This document shows positions 1 to 5,547 of a DNA stretch of 7,293 nt, piece by piece. A model generated the notes under the pieces. The model made no database searches. It was not told the origin of the DNA and saw only the letters and a program-made list of their open reading frames with translations. A program made the position numbers and the translations under genes. The stretch is from NCBI GenBank assembly GCA_964596705.1, contig CAZQVG010000028.1, positions 1 to 7,293 on the forward strand, read 5' to 3'. The DNA comes from JABJPM01 sp964596705 (GTDB taxonomy: Archaea > Nanobdellota > Nanobdellia > SCGC-AAA011-G17 > PNOQ01). How positions within the stretch are numbered: position 1 is the first letter of the stretch; each line of letters starts with the position of its first letter.

Positions 1-25
1 GGATGGTATATAGTAAAAGGGAAAG

Positions 26-34
26 TTTAAAAAT
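26..34 (+). promoter_or_regulatory. Archaeal TATA-like box for the 122-aa gene
   Basis: TTTAAAAAT is centred about 25 nt before the ATG at 55 and is preceded by a purine-rich GGGAAAG that could serve as the TFB recognition element. With the usual archaeal spacing, transcription would begin at or next to the start codon, giving a leaderless mRNA. No Shine-Dalgarno sequence is visible. This is inferred from position and base content only. Confidence 0.55.
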
Positions 35-54
35 AGGATAAATTTCCAATATTT

Positions 55-423
55 ATGGCAGTTCATGAGCTATATAGGGGGAAATATTATATTGATTTAT
101 ATAATGATATTTTTGATTTAATCAATGAATCAAACCCCCGTTTGGGTAATCATATGGTTGAATTTGTTTGGCCAAGAGTAGAAGAAAATCGAATAATTCC
201 TGGTTCTTTAACAGACCGTTTCAATTTTAGAGATGATTTGGAATTTATTATTGAGCGTATATTGGGATTTTATAATAAGGATACAACAAGAGATTATAAT
301 AAAATAGTTTATGATGGAATTGTTTATGAGGGAACAGGTATGATTGTGCGAGCCCATTATGATAGAAAGTTAGATCTAGATAAGGTTGATATTTTCTTAG
401 CCAGTTATTTTAATAGTTTGTAG
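55..423 (+). CDS. Hypothetical protein, 122 aa
   Basis: I do not recognise this protein. It is short, soluble and rich in aromatic and acidic residues, with no signal peptide, membrane segment or Cys/His metal motif. The N-terminal third (around YIDLYNDIFDLINE) and the segment near residues 58-75 look helical; the C-terminal part (IVYDGIVYEGTGMIV, about 84-98) looks like beta strand. The ATG at 55 fits the TATA-like box centred at about 30, which supports both the start and the gene being expressed. It ends in TAG only 37 nt before the tyrS start, but tyrS has its own TATA-like box in that gap, so the two are probably separate transcription units. The function is unknown; the call rests on the intact frame, the promoter geometry and protein-like composition. 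Confidence 0.7.
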   Translation: MAVHELYRGKYYIDLYNDIFDLINESNPRLGNHMVEFVWPRVEENRIIPGSLTDRFNFRDDLEFIIERILGFYNKDTTRDYNKIVYDGIVYEGTGMIVRAHYDRKLDLDKVDIFLASYFNSL

Positions 424-428
424 AAAAG

Positions 429-438
429 TTTTTATAAG
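429..438 (+). promoter_or_regulatory. Archaeal TATA-like box for tyrS
   Basis: TTTTTATAAG is preceded by the purine run GAAAAG and is centred about 27 nt before the ATG at 461. The spacing matches a leaderless start at that ATG and argues against the in-frame TTG at 446, which would lie only about 12 nt from the box, upstream of the expected transcript start. Confidence 0.6.
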
Positions 439-460
439 TTAATATTTGTATAATCCTAAG

Positions 461-1462
461 ATGGATAAATTCGAGTTAATAAAAAGGAATACTGAAGAGA
501 TTGTAAATGAAAAAGAATTAAAAGAGATTATGCAAAAAAAGGATTATTCTGCTTACATTGGATTTGCACCAACTGGAAAATTACATATTGGTTATTTAAT
601 TCCTTTAGTGAAGATAGCTGATTTTATTAATGCAGGATTTAAATTTAAATTTTTAATTGCAGATTTACATGCTTTTTTGGATGATAAGAAAACATCATGG
701 GACAAATTAGACTTGAGAGCTAAGTATTATGAAACTGCTATAAAGGCTATATTTAAATCAATTAACGTTGAGACAAAGAAAATTGAATTTGTAAAAGGAA
801 GTGATTTTCAGCTTGGCAAAGATTATATGTTGGATGTTTTGCATTTAGCAGGTGAATTAACCTTAAATAGATGCAAACGAGCTGCTAGTGAAGTTGTTAG
901 ATTTAAAGAAGATCCGAAGTTAGGGGGATTTGTTTATCCGATACTACAACTTTTAGATCCAGTTTACATGGATGTTGATGTTTCTTTTGGTGGAATTGAT
1001 CAAAGAGGAATATATATGTTAGGAAGAGAAGTTTTGCCTAAATTAAAAGGCAGATCTTTAACTTGTGTGTTTACTCCTTTATTGCCTGGATTAACAGGCA
1101 ATAAGATGAGTGCATCAGATGCTAATAGCAAAATTGATTTAATGGATTCAGAAGAAGATATAAAAAAGAAGTTAAAGAAAGCATATTGTCCAGAAGGAGA
1201 AGTAGAAAATAATGGAGTATTGGCTTTTGTTAAATATGTTATTTTTCCTTTAAAAGAAAGTTTTAAGATATCTAGACCAGAGAAGTTTGGCGGAGATGTA
1301 GAATATAACTCTTATGAAGAGTTAGAAAAAGATTATGTTGCAAAGAAGTTACATCCTGTTGATTTGAAGAATCAATTAGCGATAGAACTTAATAATATTT
1401 TAGAACCTGTAAGAAAAGAACTTGAAAAACATAAAAAATTAATTGAAGAAGCTTACAAATGA
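461..1462 (+). CDS. tyrS: Tyrosyl-tRNA synthetase (archaeal/eukaryotic type)
   Basis: This cytoplasmic class I aminoacyl-tRNA synthetase (333 aa) charges tRNA-Tyr with tyrosine. The Rossmann-fold active site carries the HIGH-type motif HIGY (42-45) and the KMSKS-type loop KMSAS (215-219). Tyr32, Tyr159, Gln163 and Asp166 match the tyrosine-binding Y32, Y151, Q155 and D158 of the Methanocaldococcus jannaschii enzyme, so tyrosine rather than tryptophan specificity is well supported. Asp301 matches the anticodon-reading D286. The ATG at 461 is chosen because it puts Tyr32 at the same number as in M. jannaschii, because the N-terminus MDKFELIKRN mirrors that enzyme's, and because of the TATA spacing; the upstream TTG at 446 would add five residues. 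From about residue 68 onward many segments, such as VENNGVL and LTGNKMS, are closer to human cytosolic TyrRS as I recall it. The stop TGA overlaps the next gene by ATGA. Confidence 0.97.
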   Translation: MDKFELIKRNTEEIVNEKELKEIMQKKDYSAYIGFAPTGKLHIGYLIPLVKIADFINAGFKFKFLIADLHAFLDDKKTSWDKLDLRAKYYETAIKAIFKSINVETKKIEFVKGSDFQLGKDYMLDVLHLAGELTLNRCKRAASEVVRFKEDPKLGGFVYPILQLLDPVYMDVDVSFGGIDQRGIYMLGREVLPKLKGRSLTCVFTPLLPGLTGNKMSASDANSKIDLMDSEEDIKKKLKKAYCPEGEVENNGVLAFVKYVIFPLKESFKISRPEKFGGDVEYNSYEELEKDYVAKKLHPVDLKNQLAIELNNILEPVRKELEKHKKLIEEAYK

Positions 1463-1872
1463 AATCGTATACTGAATATTTACATATGCATACTGAGAAA
1501 AGACAAGAATTTGTTAGAATTACAGATAAAGTAGAGAGGGCAGTAGAGAAATCTGGAATAAAGGAAGGGTTATGTTTAATTAATCCAATGCATATTACTG
1601 CTGCAGTTTATGTTAATGATGCTGAGTCTGGTTTAATTGAAGATTTTCAAGAATGGTTAGAGAAATTAGCTCCATATGGTTTGGATTATAAACATCATCA
1701 GACTGGAGAGGATAATGCTGATGCCCATTTAAAGAGAACCTTAATGGGCCATCAAGTTGTTTTGCCCATTACAAATGGAAGATTAGATTTTGGAACTTGG
1801 GAACAAATTTATTATGCAGAGTTTGATGGACAAAGGGATAAAAGGATAATTATTAAGATTATTGGGGAATAA
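1459..1872 (+). CDS. YjbQ/UPF0047 family protein
   Basis: A 137-aa protein of the YjbQ/UPF0047 family (TIGR00149), at the family's usual length. Visible family marks are MHITAAVYVND (44-54; usually HTTAA-type), NADAHLKRTLMGHQ (86-99) and the C-terminal signature GRLDFGTWEQI (107-117) followed by EFDGQR. These proteins form compact trimers with conserved His residues that bind metal; here H45 and H90 are the likely counterparts. E. coli YjbQ has been reported to have a weak thiamine-phosphate synthase activity, but the true cellular role is unsettled, so no specific function is assigned. The start ATG overlaps the tyrS stop codon by ATGA, with no promoter of its own, so it should be co-transcribed and translationally coupled with tyrS. 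Confidence 0.93.
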   Translation: MKSYTEYLHMHTEKRQEFVRITDKVERAVEKSGIKEGLCLINPMHITAAVYVNDAESGLIEDFQEWLEKLAPYGLDYKHHQTGEDNADAHLKRTLMGHQVVLPITNGRLDFGTWEQIYYAEFDGQRDKRIIIKIIGE

Positions 1873-1885
1873 TTTTATATATAAG
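1873..1885 (+). promoter_or_regulatory. Archaeal TATA-like box for the ABC exporter
   Basis: TTTTATATATAAG begins directly after the stop codon of the YjbQ gene and is centred about 24 nt before the ATG at 1903. It is the most canonical TATA element in the window and indicates that the exporter is transcribed separately from tyrS, as a leaderless message. Confidence 0.65.
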
Positions 1886-1902
1886 TAAAGAAAATTTTTA
1901 GT

Positions 1903-3696
1903 ATGGCTTCTCGTGATAAAGACTATAAGGTTAATTTTTGGGAGAATATGAGGTATTATTTTAGTTTGTTAAGTAATTATAAATTACTAGCTTTCTTTGG
2001 TTTAGTTGTAATTAGTATAATTCAGGTTGCTAATATTGGTGAGAAGTTCTTATTTAAAGCAGTAATAGATAATGCTGAAAAATTATCAAATGGAATAATG
2101 GATAGTTCTCAATTTGTTAATTCATTATTGTTTTTAGGAATCTTATTTGCAGTTATTTTTATTGTAAGAGTTATTGGGGCATGGTTTAGGATTTATGTTG
2201 TCAATAGATTGGATGCAAATTTAATGAGGGATTTAAAGCAAAGATTTTTTAGTCATATCTTATATTTATCTTATAAATTTCATTCTGAGAAGAAAACAGG
2301 ATCTTTAATCTCAAGATTGTTAAGAGCATCTGGAGCAATAGAAAGGATTACAGATGTAATAATCTTTTCTGTGTTGCCATTGGTGTTAAGGTTTAGTATG
2401 GTTGCTGCAGCATTTATTTATTTTGATCTAAAAACAGGGATCTCTTTGTTTTTAACCAGTGGTTTATTTATTTGGTATAGTGTATGGGTGCAATTAAAGC
2501 AAGAAAAATACCATGTTTTGGCAAATAAAGCAGAAGATAAGGAGAAAGCTACAATTGGGGATATTTTTACTAATATTGAAACTGTAAAATATTTTGGCAA
2601 AGAAAGAAGAATAATTGCTAAATATAATAAATTAAGTGATAATAGTTTTAAGGCCTTGATTAAATTCTGGGATTATTATTCATGGTTAGATGCAGGACAA
2701 AATTTAATATTGGGGATAGGAACATTTTTTGTGTTTTTCTTTCCACTGAAAAGTTTATTGGCAGGAAATATGAGTCTTGGTACTTTAGCATTTATCTATA
2801 CAACTTATACTACTTTTGTAGGTTTATTGTTCCAGTTTGTGCATGGAATAAGAGGATTTAGAAGGGGAATTATTGATTTTAATGACCTTTATCAGTATTC
2901 TAAGATTGAGAATGAGATAAAGGATGTTCCAGGAGCAAAACCAATTAAGATAACTAAAGGAAAGATTGTATTTAGGAATGTTGATTTTTCATATAATAAT
3001 AAGAAGTTAATTAAGGATTTGAATTTAGTTATTCCAGAGAATAGCAAGGTAGCAATAGTTGGTCCTTCTGGAGCAGGAAAATCTACGTTGATTAAGTTGC
3101 TATTTAGGTTGTATGATATTGATGGTGGAGAAATATTAATAGATGGACAAGATATTAGGAAGGTAAAACAAGAATCCTTGCGTTCAGAGATGAGTATTGT
3201 GCCGCAGGATGCTATACTGTTTGATGATACAATTTACAATAACATTAAATTTTCTAATCCTAAAGCTGGTAGAAGAGATGTCATGAGGGCAATAAAATTT
3301 GCTCAATTAGATAAGTTAATTGCTAGATTACCTCAAAAAGAGAATACTATTGTTGGAGAGAGGGGGGTTAAGTTAAGTGGCGGAGAAAGACAGAGAGTTT
3401 CAATTGCAAGGGCTATGTTAGCTAATAAGAAAATTTTAGTTCTAGATGAAGCAACCTCTGCTTTAGATTCCCAGTTAGAGGCAGAAATACAGAAAGATTT
3501 AGAGAAACTAATGAAGAATAGAACTTCAATTGTAATTGCTCACAGATTGTCTACAATTATGGATGCAGATATTATCATTGTAGTAGATAAAGGGAAAATT
3601 ATAGAGGCAGGAACTCATGGTGAATTATTGAATAGAAGAAATGGGTTGTATAGTAAGTTATGGAACTTGCAAGCAGGAAGTTTTTATGAAGGTTAA
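1903..3696 (+). CDS. ABC exporter half-transporter, ABCB/Atm1-like
   Basis: A 597-aa membrane protein with an N-terminal type IV (exporter) transmembrane domain and a C-terminal ATPase, expected to work as a homodimer. Six hydrophobic segments lie at about 28-50, 74-98, 150-172, 176-196, 266-286 and 294-313. The nucleotide-binding domain is complete: A-loop Tyr364, Walker A GPSGAGKST (387-395), Q-loop Gln435, signature LSGGE (491-495), Walker B ILVLDE with catalytic Glu516, D-loop SALD (519-522) and switch His547. The stretch VGERGVKLSGGERQRVSIAR and the NRTSIVIAHRLST region resemble the Atm1/ABCB7 and HMT1 branch, whose members export glutathione- or sulfur-linked compounds or metals. That substrate is a family-level guess, because lipid or peptide exporters share these motifs. 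No neighbour points to a substrate. Its TAA shares four bases with the stop of the convergent methyltransferase gene. Confidence 0.93.
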   Translation: MASRDKDYKVNFWENMRYYFSLLSNYKLLAFFGLVVISIIQVANIGEKFLFKAVIDNAEKLSNGIMDSSQFVNSLLFLGILFAVIFIVRVIGAWFRIYVVNRLDANLMRDLKQRFFSHILYLSYKFHSEKKTGSLISRLLRASGAIERITDVIIFSVLPLVLRFSMVAAAFIYFDLKTGISLFLTSGLFIWYSVWVQLKQEKYHVLANKAEDKEKATIGDIFTNIETVKYFGKERRIIAKYNKLSDNSFKALIKFWDYYSWLDAGQNLILGIGTFFVFFFPLKSLLAGNMSLGTLAFIYTTYTTFVGLLFQFVHGIRGFRRGIIDFNDLYQYSKIENEIKDVPGAKPIKITKGKIVFRNVDFSYNNKKLIKDLNLVIPENSKVAIVGPSGAGKSTLIKLLFRLYDIDGGEILIDGQDIRKVKQESLRSEMSIVPQDAILFDDTIYNNIKFSNPKAGRRDVMRAIKFAQLDKLIARLPQKENTIVGERGVKLSGGERQRVSIARAMLANKKILVLDEATSALDSQLEAEIQKDLEKLMKNRTSIVIAHRLSTIMDADIIIVVDKGKIIEAGTHGELLNRRNGLYSKLWNLQAGSFYEG

Positions 3697-4301
3697 TCTT
3701 CGCCTTTCTCAGCAAAGAATTCTAACCAAACATTATTTGCTTCTGAAGAAACAATCTTGAATCCTGCATTTCTTATTAATTCTTCCATTTCATCTTTTTC
3801 GAAGAAATAGTATATCCTGGGTTCTCCCTGCAGAATGTCTTTTTTAATCTCTCTTGAACCTTTTCCTCGTTTAACTGAAATGTAGATTATTCCATATGGC
3901 TTTAGAATTCTGTAAAATTCTTTTAATGCTTTTTTTATCTCGGTTTTTGGTAGATGAACTAACCCTGCCATTGACCAAATTCCGTCAAAAGTATTGTCTT
4001 TGAATGTTGTTTTCCTAAAGTCCATCTTTTTGAAATTGCCCTTTGGAAATTTTTTCTTAGCCACTTTTAGAAGTCCTTCTGAGATATCTATTCCTATCAC
4101 ATCAAAACCATCTTCTGAGAAATATTCTACGTCACGACCTGCACCACAACCTGCATCAAGAATCTTTTTTCCAGGCAACATAGATTCAAATCTAGCTAAT
4201 TGGAATTGAATTAACTTCTCTTCTGTATACTTGGCATAGATCTCTGCTATTTTATTGTATGTTCTTATTGCTTGTTTTAGTTTTTCTTCTGTTGTAGGCA
4301 T
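3693..4301 (-). CDS. Class I SAM-dependent methyltransferase
   Basis: A 202-aa soluble methyltransferase of the Methyltransf_11/25 type. After a helical N-terminal cap (1-42) comes motif I ILDAGCGAGRD (47-57), the SAM-binding loop; Asp72 in VIGIDIS ends strand 2 and should bind the SAM ribose; Asp94 in KKMDFR sits near the adenine; and FDGIWSMAGLVHLPK (105-119) is the post-motif II segment typical of UbiE/TehB-like small-molecule methyltransferases. The C-terminal part (FFEKDEMEELIRNAGFKIV) is the usual helix plus strand closing the fold. The substrate cannot be read from sequence. The gene is complete, but its promoter would fall inside the run of N: the first N lies only 15 nt upstream of the ATG. 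It converges on the ABC exporter, the two TAA stops sharing TTAA. Confidence 0.92.
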   Translation of the reverse strand: MPTTEEKLKQAIRTYNKIAEIYAKYTEEKLIQFQLARFESMLPGKKILDAGCGAGRDVEYFSEDGFDVIGIDISEGLLKVAKKKFPKGNFKKMDFRKTTFKDNTFDGIWSMAGLVHLPKTEIKKALKEFYRILKPYGIIYISVKRGKGSREIKKDILQGEPRIYYFFEKDEMEELIRNAGFKIVSSEANNVWLEFFAEKGED

Positions 4302-4315
4302 AATTATAACTATAC

Positions 4316-4415
4316 NNNNNNNNNNNNNNNNNNNNNNNNNNNNNNNNNNNNNNNNNNNNNNNNNNNNNNNNNNNNNNNNNNNNNNNNNNNNNNNNNNNNN
4401 NNNNNNNNNNNNNNN
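4316..4415. other. Assembly gap of exactly 100 N
   Basis: The run of N is exactly 100 long, a common placeholder for a scaffold gap of unknown size. It removes the promoter region of the - strand methyltransferase and the 5' part of the chorismate mutase gene. Gene order across it is a scaffolding inference, and neighbourhood arguments should not cross it. Confidence 0.97.
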
Positions 4416-4612
4416 AACTTGTGAGGGTATTAGAGAAAAGAGTTAGGTTAGCTAGGAAGATTATTGAGTATAAGAAACAAAATAATTGGGATTTAACTGA
4501 TTTAGACAGGGAAAAAAGAATTATAGAAAACTTGGCTTCTAAAAGTGGATTGGAAAGGAGATTTATAGAGAAAATTTATAGGGAGATTTTTAGTTTTGTG
4601 AAAAATAGTTAA
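4416..4612 (+). CDS. Chorismate mutase AroQ-type domain, 5'-truncated by the gap
   Basis: The 64 visible codons match the last two thirds of the AroQ (CM_2) fold, which converts chorismate to prephenate for Phe and Tyr synthesis. LEKRVRLARKIIEYKK corresponds to the end of the long helix 1, with the active-site Arg (R28 of the E. coli domain) and Lys (K39). DLDRE aligns with the DIDRE that holds D48, R51 and E52 of E. coli. GLERRFIEKIYREIF matches helix 3. The frame is open into the N run, and a GTG at 4421 would cut helix 1 in half and lose the first active-site Arg, so the true start is in the gap and a fused upstream domain cannot be excluded. The TAA stop falls where the catalytic Gln (Q88 in E. 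coli) is expected, and the Ser84 position appears to be Val, so activity is uncertain. Confidence 0.8.
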
Positions 4613-4621
4613 TTTTAAAAG
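4613..4621 (+). promoter_or_regulatory. Archaeal TATA-like box for the 230-aa gene
   Basis: TTTTAAAAG follows the chorismate mutase stop codon directly and is centred about 27 nt before the ATG at 4644, the same arrangement as at tyrS. It favours this ATG over the in-frame TTG at 4632, which would be only about 15 nt from the box. Confidence 0.55.
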
Positions 4622-4643
4622 ACGAATTTATTTGCCTTTTTTT

Positions 4644-5336
4644 ATGGAAGAGACTCATAAAGAACCATTAAGAATGTTGATAAGATTAATAAACCCAATA
4701 GGGGATGACATAATTGAAACCATATTAAAGTCGGATAAAGAGTTTAATTTTGTATCTGATGTGAAGGAATCTACGGTATTTTTGTTGGCAGCCATATATC
4801 GATTTGATTTAGCTTATCCTAGATTAAAACAACTTGGAGTAATTAATACCAATTTAAGAGAATTGGGTGGAATAATGGCTGGTGATCTAGAGTTATATAG
4901 AGAAGCTGTAAAGTATTTTTCAAATATTGTTGCTAGAACTGAAGAAGGTATGTTGATGCATTCTTATGCTGCTTATCAGGTTGGGATTGAGGATTTTGAT
5001 AAACATCATTTAGTTTTAGATCCTATCGTAGATTTTAATGGGGTGGCTAATGATTATTTAGGCATTATAAAATTGAATAAAGGGGAAGATCCAAGAGACT
5101 ATTTTAGAAAAGCTTTAAGAATAAATGAGGTAGATGAAGTTGCGAATTTTGGTTTATTAAAATATGATTATTTAAATGGCAGATTAACAAATGGCCGCAT
5201 TTCCCAGTTTTATTATGAAAGCGGAACAAATTTAGAACCAAAAGTATTACAGAAATTGTTGAAGGATGAAAGAATGGAAATGCCTAAACCGAATATTAGG
5301 GAGAATTTGGTTAATTTGTTGTGCGAGTTGGTTTAA
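4644..5336 (+). CDS. Hypothetical helical (possibly TPR-like) protein, 230 aa
   Basis: I do not recognise a named family. The protein appears almost wholly alpha-helical and soluble, with no signal peptide or membrane span. Two stretches look like tetratricopeptide-type helix pairs: about 83-115 (LYREAVKYFSNIV, then MLMHSYAAYQVG) and about 150-180 (PRDYFRKALRINEVDEVANFGLL, then YLNGR). Such repeats usually serve protein-protein contacts, but the match is loose and by eye. ATG 4644 is chosen because of the TATA-like box centred at 4617; a TTG 12 nt upstream is the only longer option. The gene has its own promoter, so it need not be functionally tied to the chorismate mutase fragment. Its 3' end overlaps the convergent 78-aa gene by 26 nt. 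The function is unknown. Confidence 0.75.
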   Translation: MEETHKEPLRMLIRLINPIGDDIIETILKSDKEFNFVSDVKESTVFLLAAIYRFDLAYPRLKQLGVINTNLRELGGIMAGDLELYREAVKYFSNIVARTEEGMLMHSYAAYQVGIEDFDKHHLVLDPIVDFNGVANDYLGIIKLNKGEDPRDYFRKALRINEVDEVANFGLLKYDYLNGRLTNGRISQFYYESGTNLEPKVLQKLLKDERMEMPKPNIRENLVNLLCELV

Positions 5337-5547
5337 TTAAGGAGAGGGCATTAATTTTCTCTAGATCTCTTATCAATCTTTTATTTTTTATCTCTTTCTT
5401 ATAACAGCCATTTTGTAATTTAAATAAGTCTTCTTTATAGGTTAGTGGAATATGATAATCTTTAAACCTTAACCCATGAAATAATAATATATAACCCTTC
5501 TCTATCCTAAATCTAATTATTTTTTTGAGTTTTATTTTCCTTTCCAT
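5311..5547 (-). CDS. Small basic protein, 78 aa, downstream of radical SAM gene
   Basis: I do not recognise this protein. It is lysine-rich, with one Cys (C48). The layout suggests a strand pair at about 9-33 (IIRFRIEKGYILLF, then LRFKDYHIPL) followed by helices at about 37-52 and 55-66. Strands followed by helices are also seen in PqqD-like RiPP recognition elements that accompany radical SAM maturases; this is only a shape resemblance, with no diagnostic motif. The ATG overlaps by 16 nt the 3' end of the radical SAM frame if that frame is read through its internal TGA, an arrangement typical of coupled translation. A TATA-like box also lies at the right distance upstream. The 3' end overlaps the convergent 230-aa gene by 26 nt. 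It could be a partner or substrate of the radical SAM enzyme, or unrelated. Confidence 0.6.
   Translation of the reverse strand: MERKIKLKKIIRFRIEKGYILLFHGLRFKDYHIPLTYKEDLFKLQNGCYKKEIKNKRLIRDLEKINALSLIKPTRTTN
5378..5389 (+). terminator. Possible T-tract terminator for the 230-aa gene
   Basis: A T-rich tract (CTTTTATTTTTT) begins about 40 nt after the stop codon of the 230-aa gene. Archaeal RNA polymerase commonly terminates at such U-runs without a hairpin. It also lies antisense to the 78-aa gene, so the T richness may simply mirror that gene's lysine codons. Confidence 0.25.

Noticed and set aside
446..460. TTG at 446 as the tyrS start
   Set aside because: It lies only about 12 nt after the TATA-like box, and the ATG at 461 reproduces the M. 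jannaschii TyrRS N-terminus and residue numbering.
2418..2600. 60-aa open frame on the - strand inside the ABC exporter gene
   Set aside because: It is antisense to a well-supported exporter gene and shows no motif of its own.
3994..4209. 71-aa open frame on the + strand inside the methyltransferase gene
   Set aside because: It is antisense to conserved methyltransferase motifs, with low-complexity Ser/Pro/Phe content typical of an antisense frame.
4421..4423. GTG at 4421 as the start of the chorismate mutase gene
   Set aside because: It would delete the first half of helix 1 including an active-site Arg, and the frame is open into the gap, so this is an internal Val codon.
4255..4446. Open frame running through the N run
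   Set aside because: Most of it is unknown bases and the rest lies antisense or out of frame to real genes.
4632..4643. TTG at 4632 as the start of the 230-aa gene
   Set aside because: It would be about 15 nt from the TATA-like box, upstream of the expected transcript start; ATG 4644 fits the spacing seen at other genes.
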